This document shows positions 7,844 through 14,749 of a stretch of DNA of 18,944 nucleotides, piece by piece (within the stretch, counting starts at the first letter, position 1; each line of letters starts with the position of its first letter). Source of the stretch: an uncultured Caryophanales bacterium (GTDB taxonomy: Bacteria; Bacillota_I; Bacilli_A; RF39; UBA660); contig CAMKQS010000022.1 of the NCBI GenBank assembly GCA_946414975.1, positions 1 to 18,944 of the forward strand, written 5' to 3'. A program made the position numbers and the translations under genes. The notes under the pieces were generated by a model, which was not told where the DNA came from, did no database searches, and saw only the letters and a list, made by a program, of their open reading frames with translations.

Positions 7844-8471
7844 AGTTATTTCTTTAGATATTGGTGGTACATTGATAGAATTCAATGATGATACTTTATC
7901 TAAATATGGTTTTAAAGAATTAAGTGATATAACTAATTTGCCATATAACGATGTTAGATTAGCATATAAAGATATATTTCAAAAAACTAAAGGAACACGT
8001 AGTGAGTTAATAAATAACTTTTGCAAATTGCTTAATATAAAAAGAACTATACAATTAGAAAATTATTTTAAAAATAAATTTGAGAAGAAAAAAAATATTA
8101 TTAGTTTAGATAAAATAGATGTTATAAAGAGTTTAAAAAATTTAGGATATAAAATAATATTGTTTTCAAATAATTGTTGTCTACTTCAAGATTATTTTAA
8201 TGACTATGATGGACTATTTGACAACATTTTTTATTCATTTGATATTGGATATACAAAAAATGAAAAGGAAAGTTATAGATATATAGAAAAAATTATGGGA
8301 TATAAACCATATGAGTTTCTACACATAGGAGATACACTTAAAAGTGATTATATTTATCCTAGAGAAAATGGTTGGGAAGCTATTTATTATGGAGATTGCA
8401 ATGATTCAGAGGTTGTAAATATAAAATCATTTAACGAGATTCCTAAGTGTTTAACTAAATATTTAAAATAA
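7836..8471 (+). CDS. HAD-superfamily hydrolase with DxGGT motif I
   Basis: A protein of 211 residues (212 if it starts at the tandem ATG 7833). I prefer 7836 because the AGAGGA site ends only 2-3 nt before 7833. It has all four HAD motifs: SLDIGGTLIEF (I), ILFSNN (II), the Lys of IGYTKNEKESY (III) and HIGDTLKSDYIYPRENGW (IV), with a helical cap between I and II. Motif I is DxGGT instead of DxDGT, so the second Asp, usually the general acid/base, is Gly. A subset of HAD proteins with DVGGTL-type motifs exists, so this may be a subfamily trait, but phosphatase activity could be reduced or altered. It overlaps the GrpB gene. Confidence 0.82.
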   Translation: MIKVISLDIGGTLIEFNDDTLSKYGFKELSDITNLPYNDVRLAYKDIFQKTKGTRSELINNFCKLLNIKRTIQLENYFKNKFEKKKNIISLDKIDVIKSLKNLGYKIILFSNNCCLLQDYFNDYDGLFDNIFYSFDIGYTKNEKESYRYIEKIMGYKPYEFLHIGDTLKSDYIYPRENGWEAIYYGDCNDSEVVNIKSFNEIPKCLTKYLK

Positions 8472-8493
8472 ATACATCAGGGGGGGTGTAAGA

Positions 8494-10695
8494 ATGACAA
8501 ATGATGAGATTTTTCAATATGAAAAAGAAAAATTAAAACAAGCTATAGAAGAAATAAATAAAAAAATAGCTATAGCAGAAAATAATTTTAAAAGACAACA
8601 AAATACTAGAATAGGTTTTTCTGAAGGAAAAAGAGGAACACAGTTTACTAGACAATCACTTATGTCATTGTATGCAACAGAGGCAAATGAATTGAAAAGT
8701 ACAGTTAATAGTCCGTACTTTGGAAAATTTGAATTTAAGCAACAAGATGGAGAGATAAAAAAAATATATATTGGTAAGAAAGGAATTACATCTACAGATA
8801 ATAAACCTATTGCTTATGATTGGCGTAGTCCAGTATGTTCAGTTTATTATGATTATGGCGTGGGAGAAGCAGAGTATAAAACAAATGGTAAAATTCAAAA
8901 AGGAGAAATATTAAGTAAAAGACAAATATTGATAAAAAATGGAGAATTAAAAAAGGTAGAAGATGCCGATGTTGTATCAAATGATTTAATTCTTTTGAAA
9001 TATTTGAATGAAAATTCTAATGCAAGATTAAAATCAATAATTGCTACTATTCAAAAGGAACAAAATAATATAATACGTAGCCCACTTAAGGAAAACTATA
9101 TTATTCAAGGTGTTGCAGGATCGGGTAAAACTACAGTTGCACTACATAGAATAGCTTATCTTATTTATAACGAAGCCAAAAATATTAAAGATACTGAATT
9201 TATGATTTTAGGGCCAAACAAGTACTTTTTAAACTATATATCAGATTTATTACCAGATTTAGATATAAGAAATACTTCTCAATCTACATTTGAAGAGCTT
9301 ACATTAAAAAGTATAAAAAGTAAAATAAAAGTTGGATCTAAATCTGAAACTTTAAAAAAAGTTTTAAGTGGAGATGAAAAAGTAGAATTAATAAATTATA
9401 AAAGTTCTTTAGGATATATGAAATTAATTGAATCTTTTGTAGATGCCTATATTTATTCACATTTGAAAGAAAGTATAGTATACGAGGGAATAGAATTGTG
9501 TTCAAAAGAAGAATTAAAAGATATATATAATAATTCTAGATATTATGCTTATAGTAATTATGCAAATAGAATAGATAAATTTTCTAAAATTCTTATAAAT
9601 AGAATAAAAGACAAAAAAGATGATTTGTGTCATGAAGTATGGCAAAAATATAGAGATGAATATTTATCATTAGATAAAAAAAATCCAAGAAGACAAGAAA
9701 TTTTGGATATTACAAATGAAATAGAGAAAAACATTAAAAAAGGATGCCCAAAACAAATTAAAGAATATTTTAAGTTTATTAATGTTGATTTGATTCACTT
9801 ATATCAAGCATTTATAGAAAATATAGAATATATGGTTAAGGGAAATAATATTGATTTAAATGAATTAAAAATGCATACTTTAGATAATATAAAAAGTAAA
9901 AAAATAGCTTCAGAAGATTTAGCTGCTATATCTTTGATGAATTATATAATAAATGGTTCAAAATATGAAGATTATAAACACCTAGTAATTGATGAGGCTC
10001 AGGATTTATCATATGCTGAGTATTATGTATTAAGAAAAATGTTTAAAAAGGCTAATTTTGATATATATGGTGATATTAATCAATCAATTTATGATTATCA
10101 GTCAATTAACAATTGGCAAGAACTGAACAATTTATTATTTGATAATGAATGCAATATTTTAAATCTTGATAAAAGTTATCGTACAACTAAGCAAATTTCG
10201 GATACATCAAACTTAGTTTTAAATTTCATAGATAGTAATAATACAAATTGTATTGCAAGAGATGGTAATGATATAAAAATTTATAATATTGAAAAGAATA
10301 AAGAAAATCAAATAATAAAAGAGTTGGATGAATTATTAAATAAGAACTATGATACAATTGCTATTATATGTAAAGATGATAAAGAAGCAAAGACTCTATA
10401 TAATAAACTAAAAAAATTGAATTTAAATATAAATATCATTAAAGATAAAAATGAAGATTATTATGGTGGAATAACTATCGTTCCTTCATATTTATCAAAA
10501 GGATTAGAATTTGATGCTGTTATTTTATATAATGCCAATAAAGATAATTATAAAGATAATAATATTGATCAGAAATTACTTTATGTTGGAATTACTAGAG
10601 CTATGCATGATTTATATATTAATTATAAAGGTGAAATATCTAACTCATTAACTACTTTATTACAAAAAGAAAAAATAAAAGAATTAAAAAAATAA
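8494..10695 (+). CDS. helD: HelD-type UvrD-like ATPase, RNA polymerase-recycling factor
   Basis: A 733-residue SF1 ATPase close in size and motif order to Bacillus HelD (about 770). HelD binds core RNA polymerase and frees stalled or post-termination complexes from nucleic acid; in some bacteria relatives protect polymerase from rifamycins. Seen here: an N-terminal Lys/Glu coiled coil (1-60), the HelD hallmark YDWRSPVCSVYYDYGVG, Walker A GVAGSGKTT (206-214), Walker B VIDEAQD (D500, E501), SYRTTKQIS (motif IV), LSKGLEFDAVIL (motif V) and LYVGITRAMHDLYI (motif VI). The ribosome site lies in a G7 tract (8480-8486). It is the last gene of the run before a strong terminator. A RecD/UvrD repair helicase is less likely given the DWRSP segment. 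Confidence 0.9.
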   Translation: MTNDEIFQYEKEKLKQAIEEINKKIAIAENNFKRQQNTRIGFSEGKRGTQFTRQSLMSLYATEANELKSTVNSPYFGKFEFKQQDGEIKKIYIGKKGITSTDNKPIAYDWRSPVCSVYYDYGVGEAEYKTNGKIQKGEILSKRQILIKNGELKKVEDADVVSNDLILLKYLNENSNARLKSIIATIQKEQNNIIRSPLKENYIIQGVAGSGKTTVALHRIAYLIYNEAKNIKDTEFMILGPNKYFLNYISDLLPDLDIRNTSQSTFEELTLKSIKSKIKVGSKSETLKKVLSGDEKVELINYKSSLGYMKLIESFVDAYIYSHLKESIVYEGIELCSKEELKDIYNNSRYYAYSNYANRIDKFSKILINRIKDKKDDLCHEVWQKYRDEYLSLDKKNPRRQEILDITNEIEKNIKKGCPKQIKEYFKFINVDLIHLYQAFIENIEYMVKGNNIDLNELKMHTLDNIKSKKIASEDLAAISLMNYIINGSKYEDYKHLVIDEAQDLSYAEYYVLRKMFKKANFDIYGDINQSIYDYQSINNWQELNNLLFDNECNILNLDKSYRTTKQISDTSNLVLNFIDSNNTNCIARDGNDIKIYNIEKNKENQIIKELDELLNKNYDTIAIICKDDKEAKTLYNKLKKLNLNINIIKDKNEDYYGGITIVPSYLSKGLEFDAVILYNANKDNYKDNNIDQKLLYVGITRAMHDLYINYKGEISNSLTTLLQKEKIKELKK

Positions 10696-10744
10696 GTATA
10701 ATAAAAAAAGCGACATAAATGTATCGCTTTTTTTATTATACTTA
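10693..10744 (+). terminator. Long perfect inverted repeat, probably a bidirectional terminator
   Basis: Arms of 21 nt (10693-10713 and 10724-10744) are exactly complementary around a 10-nt loop. Each arm carries seven A or seven T beside a GCGA core, so the hairpin works as a terminator on either strand. The left arm begins with the helD stop codon itself, and the right arm ends 13 nt before the spoIIGA start. Confidence 0.88.
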
Positions 10745-10757
10745 TAATGGTGATTTC

Positions 10758-11534
10758 ATGAAAATATATGTAGATATAGTCATGATTATTAATTTTATGC
10801 TTGATTTTATATTGTTACTTGGTGTATCTATTATACTTAAGAGAAATGTAAGTATAAAAAGAATAATAATATCTTCTTTTATAGGAGGACTTAGTATAAT
10901 TTTCTTATTTATTCCTATGAATAGTATATTATTATTTTTATTTAAATTGATAATAAGTATTATAATGGTACTTACTGCTTTTAAATATAATAGTTTTAGA
11001 TATACAGTAGTAAATATATTATATTTATATATTTTTAGTATATTTTTAGGAGGATTCCTATATTTTTTAAATGATCAATTTTGTATAAAAAGAAAAGGAC
11101 TAGTATTTATAAATAATAAATTTAGTATATCTATTTTATTTATACTAATAGTAAGTCCAATAGTTATATATTTATATATAAAACAAGCTAAAAGTATGAA
11201 AAATATTTATAATAACTATAAAAATATTACTATTTATTATAATAAAAGATTCATAGATTGTACTGGATATATAGATACAGGAAATAATTTATCATACTTA
11301 GGATGTAATATCATATTATTAGATAAAAGAAAGATGATATTTAATATTAGAAAATATTTATTTGTTCCACTTACTACTGTTAGTGGTAGCAGTATTGTTA
11401 AATGTTTTAAACCAAGCAAAGTTATTATAGAAGGATGTGAGGTAAAAAAAGTACTTGTTGGAATTGTTGATAACATTGGGATGGATGGAGTAGATGTAAT
11501 ACTTAATAATAATATGGGAGGATTATATGATTAA
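10758..11534 (+). CDS. spoIIGA: SpoIIGA, membrane aspartic protease that activates pro-sigma-E
   Basis: SpoIIGA sits in the septal membrane during sporulation and cleaves the pro-peptide of sigma-E. The 258-residue protein begins MKIYVDIVMIINFMLDF, the family's usual opening. Five hydrophobic segments fill roughly residues 1-145, followed by a soluble domain with the aspartic protease motif GYIDTGN (catalytic D173) and the family-type tail VSGSSIVKCFKPSKVII. Length is slightly under the usual ~300. The frame is open further upstream, but those codons lie in the terminator repeat and do not belong to the family, so ATG 10758 is the start. The stop overlaps the sigE start by 8 nt, the canonical pairing of protease and substrate. 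No clear promoter is visible. Confidence 0.93.
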   Translation: MKIYVDIVMIINFMLDFILLLGVSIILKRNVSIKRIIISSFIGGLSIIFLFIPMNSILLFLFKLIISIIMVLTAFKYNSFRYTVVNILYLYIFSIFLGGFLYFLNDQFCIKRKGLVFINNKFSISILFILIVSPIVIYLYIKQAKSMKNIYNNYKNITIYYNKRFIDCTGYIDTGNNLSYLGCNIILLDKRKMIFNIRKYLFVPLTTVSGSSIVKCFKPSKVIIEGCEVKKVLVGIVDNIGMDGVDVILNNNMGGLYD

Positions 11535-12213
11535 GAAAATAATTATATTTATTAAAAATTTATTTAAATTAAAATCAGTTCATTTTATTGGAAGTGCAGA
11601 TAAACTTCCAGAACCATTAACCAAAGAAAAAGAAATAGAATATGTTACACTTAGTATGGAAGGGGACTTAAATGCTAGAAGTAAACTTATAGAACATAAT
11701 TTAAGATTAGTAGTATTTCTAGCTAAGAAATATGAAAATACTAATGTAGATTTAGAAGATTTAGTTAGCATAGGTACAATAGGATTAATCAAAGGAGTTA
11801 ATACTTATAAGCTTGATAAAAATATAAAACTTGCAACTTATGCATCACGTTGTATAGATAATGAGATATTAATGTTTTTAAGAAAGAATAAAAGAAGAAA
11901 AGGAGAAGTTAGTTTTGAAGATAGTCTTTCATATGATGCAGAGGGTAATGAATTACACTTAGAAGATATACTTGGTACTGATGAAGATATAGTAACACGT
12001 GGAATAGAGGAAGAATTAGAAAAGAAGTTACTATATAGTGAAATTAAAAATTTAAAAGAAAGAGATAAGAAAATAATGATAATGCGATATGGACTATATG
12101 GTACAAAGGAATATACTCAAAAAGAAGTAGCTAGCATAATGAATATCTCTCAGTCATATATATCTAGAATAGAAAAGAAAATTATAAATAGATTAAAGGT
12201 AAAACATGGCTAG
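11527..12213 (+). CDS. sigE: RNA polymerase sporulation sigma factor sigma-E (precursor)
   Basis: Sigma-E directs early mother-cell transcription during endospore formation. The 228-residue protein has a basic, hydrophobic N-terminal pro-sequence (about residues 1-20, rich in Lys, Ile and Leu). Then comes KLPEPLTKEKE, and region 2 with NLRLVVFLAKKYENT, DLEDLVSIGTIGLIKGVNTY and IKLATYASRCIDNEILMFLR. EVSFEDSL and LEDILGTDED are linkers typical of sigma-E/K. Region 4 has ERDKKIMIMRYGLYG and the helix-turn-helix TQKEVASIMNISQSYISRIEK. Sigma-K is nearly identical in motif, but adjacency to spoIIGA identifies sigma-E. The usual sigG neighbour does not follow; a terminator and a prepilin gene do. 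Confidence 0.95.
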   Translation: MIKKIIIFIKNLFKLKSVHFIGSADKLPEPLTKEKEIEYVTLSMEGDLNARSKLIEHNLRLVVFLAKKYENTNVDLEDLVSIGTIGLIKGVNTYKLDKNIKLATYASRCIDNEILMFLRKNKRRKGEVSFEDSLSYDAEGNELHLEDILGTDEDIVTRGIEEELEKKLLYSEIKNLKERDKKIMIMRYGLYGTKEYTQKEVASIMNISQSYISRIEKKIINRLKVKHG

Positions 12214-12229
12214 TTTTTTTATATAAATT

Positions 12230-12273
12230 AAGACAAATTTTAAAATAACTCTTGTCTTTTTTTTTTTTTTTTT
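12230..12273 (+). terminator. Terminator after sigE with a 17-nt T tract
   Basis: Stem AAGACAA (12230-12236) with TTGTCTT (12252-12258), a 15-nt loop and an unusually long uninterrupted T17 run (12257-12273). The end of the T run forms part of the -35 of the next promoter. Confidence 0.72.
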
Positions 12274-12301
12274 GATAGACTTAATATAAAGGTAATATAT
12301 A
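12272..12301 (+). promoter_or_regulatory. Likely promoter of the prepilin-like gene
   Basis: TTGATA (12272-12277, one mismatch to consensus) is followed 18 bp later by TATATA (12296-12301); TAATAT at 12293 with a 15-bp spacer is the alternative. The upstream T tract resembles an UP element. The ribosome site GAGGAG (12308-12313) is well placed for ATG 12321. Confidence 0.5.
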
Positions 12302-12320
12302 AGATAAGAGGAGTGAAAAT

Positions 12321-13283
12321 ATGAAAAGAAAAAATGGTTTTACCTTAATTGAACTAATAGCAGTATTAGTAATTTTAGCAATTCTTGCTTTAATTGTAAC
12401 ACCACTAGTTATGAATATAATAAGAAAAGCTAGAATTTCTGCAGATAAAAGATCAGTTGATGTATATGGTAGGTCTATTGAACTTGCAATCGCAGGATAT
12501 TTACTAGATACAGGTAAATTTCCAACTGAAGTATCACAATTAACAATTGAATATTCAGGAAATGAAGTAGTATGTGAAACAACACAAATCAATACTGATT
12601 CATCAGTATATCTTGCAGGCTGTACAGTAGCAGGAAGAAATGTAGAGAATTACACATATGGAGAGGATAAAACTCCACAAGCACCTACCTATACTGCATA
12701 TCAAGTAGGAGATGAAGTTACATATAACAATGTAGATTATTATGTAATAAAAGATTCTAGTTCATCAGAAGAGATTGTGAAACTGCTAAAAGCAGAACCA
12801 TTAACTGTAGCAGAAGTAAACGAGTATGGCGCAGGACATGTAAACAGATATACAATTGACTCAGTAGGAACCGCATCTAATGAAAATGGTTATGGAGGCA
12901 TGGCATATTATGCAAGTGAAACTTGCAGAGAAGTACATGGCTCTCGGGTAGATGATGGATGTAAAAATGATTATGCATCAAGCGAAATTAAATATGTAGT
13001 AGATGCATGGAAGACTGCACAAGCACCTCAAGCACTTGAAGCAAGATTAATAACATATGAAGAATTAACAACAGATTTGGGATGTTCATCTTCATCTTGT
13101 GCAAATTCATCAAATAGTTGGTTATATAATTCAAATTATGGGTATTGGACTTCTAGTCATCATAATATTTTTTCGTATTATGTTTGGGGCGTTGGCATCT
13201 ATGACTTGTACACCTCCTTCGTCAACAGCAAGTATGGGGTTGTGCGCCCAGTTATAGTACTACCTAAATCTGCGCTAAATTAA
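12321..13283 (+). CDS. Type IV prepilin-like surface protein with C-type-lectin-like variable C-terminus
   Basis: A 320-residue protein. The class III prepilin signal is textbook: KRKNG|FTLIEL, cleaved after G6, with the conserved Glu at residue 11 (Glu5 of the mature chain) and one hydrophobic helix to about residue 33. Next is a pilin-like segment with IRKARISADKRSVDVYGRSIELA. A Ser- and Cys-bearing ectodomain follows, including paired cysteines such as CREVHGSRVDDGC and GCSSSSC. The C-terminus (about 270-320) has YGYWTSS near its start, then VWGVG, and ends GVVRPVIVLPKS, the W-T-S-S...G-V-R-P pattern of C-type-lectin folds displayed by diversity-generating retroelement targets. Codon use shifts sharply there. 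It is monocistronic, between two terminators. Its likely role is a surface-displayed binding protein or minor pilin; its ligand is unknown. Confidence 0.88.
   Translation: MKRKNGFTLIELIAVLVILAILALIVTPLVMNIIRKARISADKRSVDVYGRSIELAIAGYLLDTGKFPTEVSQLTIEYSGNEVVCETTQINTDSSVYLAGCTVAGRNVENYTYGEDKTPQAPTYTAYQVGDEVTYNNVDYYVIKDSSSSEEIVKLLKAEPLTVAEVNEYGAGHVNRYTIDSVGTASNENGYGGMAYYASETCREVHGSRVDDGCKNDYASSEIKYVVDAWKTAQAPQALEARLITYEELTTDLGCSSSSCANSSNSWLYNSNYGYWTSSHHNIFSYYVWGVGIYDLYTSFVNSKYGVVRPVIVLPKSALN
13149..13253 (+). other. Candidate variable region of a diversity-generating retroelement target
   Basis: Codons 277-311 of the prepilin-like gene. From 13188 to 13250 G+C is 34 of 63 bases (54%), and 12 of 21 codons end in C, in a genome where C-ending codons are rare. 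Nine codons fit an AAC template changed only at the two adenines: ATC 13197, GAC 13203, TAC 13209, ACC 13212, TCC 13215, TTC 13218, GTC 13221, AAC 13224, AGC 13227. Just before, CAT, CAT, AAT, ATT, TTT, TAT, TAT and GTT (13158-13184) similarly fit AAT. The GC-rich stretch from 13236 resembles an initiation-of-mutagenic-homing site. No template repeat or reverse transcriptase lies in the window, so this remains a prediction. Confidence 0.6.
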
Positions 13284-13290
13284 TATTTAT

Positions 13291-13317
13291 AAGGTGTTAT
13301 AAAAGACACCTTTTTTT
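13291..13317 (+). terminator. Terminator after the prepilin-like gene
   Basis: Perfect 7-bp stem AAGGTGT (13291-13297) with ACACCTT (13306-13312), an 8-nt loop and T7 ending at 13317. Confidence 0.9.
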
Positions 13318-13353
13318 CATATTATTATATAACTACTAATAATTATTAATTTA

Positions 13354-13362
13354 TGGTATAAT
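13354..13362 (+). promoter_or_regulatory. Extended -10 promoter of murL-murD2
   Basis: TGGTATAAT (13354-13362) is a perfect extended -10 with no clear -35. RNA would start near 13369, so the untranslated leader is only about 10 nt, with AGAGGTG (13368-13374) as ribosome site for ATG 13379. Confidence 0.68.
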
Positions 13363-13378
13363 TTTAAAGAGGTGTTGT

Positions 13379-14749
13379 ATGGATAAATATTTAGAATTGA
13401 GTAATAAATATGATACTTTTATATATGATTCATATAAAGTATACTATGATGATAATAAACTAAAAGTAGATTATCATTATGTAATTAAGGGTTTAGAAGA
13501 TTTTAATACTACTCTTGAAATAGATGAATCTGAGATTAAAAACAAAAATATAGATAGTAATATGCTTGAATATCTTGCTTTTCATATTGGTTTAGTAGAG
13601 TTACTTAGTTATTGGAAGTGTGTATGTAGTAAGAATATAATTATTAATTGTGGATACTTAAATGATAAACAAATTAATTGGTTTCGTAAATTATATTATA
13701 ATGGTTTGGGAGAGTTTTTCTATGTTAATAATATAGAAGTATCTATGGATAATTTTGTTAATATTAAATGTACTGGTGATAAGCTTGATATTAATAATAG
13801 ATATAATGGAGTAGGTAATTTAATTACTATTGGTGGAGGTAAGGATTCTATTGTTGCTTGTGAGCTTTTAAAAAGTTTATATGATGAGAATACTTGCTTT
13901 TCATTAAATCCAAAAAGTGTACATGAAGAGTGTATTGATACCCTAGGATATCATGATAAAAAGATATTTGTACGTAAGACTTATGTAGATAAGAAGTTAA
14001 TAGAATTAAATAAACAAGGATACTTAAATGGACATACACCATTTTCTAGCCTTCTTGCATTTATTAGTTATTTTACTGCTTACTTAACTGGAAGAAAGTA
14101 TATTGTATTATCTAATGAATCTAGTGCGAATCAGTCTACAGTATTAGGTACTAACATTAATCATCAATATTCTAAAACTTATGAGTTTGAATGTGATTTC
14201 AATGATTACACTAAAAAATATTTTAATATAGATATTAAGTATTTTAGCTTACTTAGATGTTTGACAGAATTTCAAATAGCTATGTTAATGTCTAGTTTTA
14301 CAAAGTATCATAAAGTATTTAAAAGTTGTAATGTAGGAAGTAAAAGTGTACCTTGGGTATGGTGCTGCAAGTGTGCGAAGTGTTTGTTTGTCTATATAAT
14401 ACTTAGTCCATTTTTATATAAAGATGATTTAGTTAATATATTTGGTAGTGATTTATATGAAGATGAAGAATTACTTAATACTTTTATTGAGTTAGTAGGA
14501 TATAGTGATAAAAAACCATTTGAATGTGTAGGTACATTTGAAGAAGCTAGATATGCAGTAAGTATGCTTATTAATAAACTTGATGGAAAGCTACCATATT
14601 TATTAAAATATTATAAAGATAATTATCCACTTTATGAAGATAAAAATATATTATATGGAATTAATGATGAAAATAATATTGATGATAAATTTATGGATAT
14701 TGTAAGAGAGGAATTAGATAGATGCAGGAAGAAATATTTAGAAAATTAG
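13379..14749 (+). CDS. murL: MurL-like UDP-MurNAc-L-Ala-L-Glu epimerase
   Basis: MurL, first characterised in Xanthomonas, uses ATP to invert the terminal L-Glu of UDP-MurNAc-L-Ala-L-Glu to D-Glu. It replaces glutamate racemase in supplying D-Glu to peptidoglycan. This 456-residue protein is of matching size. It has a PP-loop type ATP motif ITIGGGKDSIVA (GGGKDS at 152-157), the conserved-looking LSNESSANQST (about residues 244-254), and a Cys cluster WCCKCAKC (328-335) like the zinc site of QueC-type PP-loop enzymes. The strongest argument is context: the stop overlaps a MurD-family ligase by 28 nt, the expected MurL-MurD2 pairing. The family call rests on remembered motifs. Another PP-loop amidotransferase or QueC relative is the main alternative, but neither would explain the mur partner. 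Confidence 0.75.
   Translation: MDKYLELSNKYDTFIYDSYKVYYDDNKLKVDYHYVIKGLEDFNTTLEIDESEIKNKNIDSNMLEYLAFHIGLVELLSYWKCVCSKNIIINCGYLNDKQINWFRKLYYNGLGEFFYVNNIEVSMDNFVNIKCTGDKLDINNRYNGVGNLITIGGGKDSIVACELLKSLYDENTCFSLNPKSVHEECIDTLGYHDKKIFVRKTYVDKKLIELNKQGYLNGHTPFSSLLAFISYFTAYLTGRKYIVLSNESSANQSTVLGTNINHQYSKTYEFECDFNDYTKKYFNIDIKYFSLLRCLTEFQIAMLMSSFTKYHKVFKSCNVGSKSVPWVWCCKCAKCLFVYIILSPFLYKDDLVNIFGSDLYEDEELLNTFIELVGYSDKKPFECVGTFEEARYAVSMLINKLDGKLPYLLKYYKDNYPLYEDKNILYGINDENNIDDKFMDIVREELDRCRKKYLEN

Noticed and set aside
10743..10748. TATAAT as the -10 of spoIIGA
   Set aside because: It lies 9 nt before the ATG with no -35 partner, so RNA would start almost on the start codon. Kept as a question, not annotated.
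12281..12592. Reverse-strand ORF over the prepilin start
   Set aside because: It mirrors the hydrophobic prepilin helix, has no ribosome site or family resemblance, and crosses the forward promoter; the same holds for the other reverse-strand ORFs, such as 2627-2857, 16527-16817 and 18030-18386.
13379..14749. QueC (preQ0 synthase) or tRNA-modifying PP-loop enzyme
   Set aside because: The PP-loop and Cys cluster are similar, but the protein is twice QueC length and overlaps a mur ligase gene with no queuosine gene nearby.
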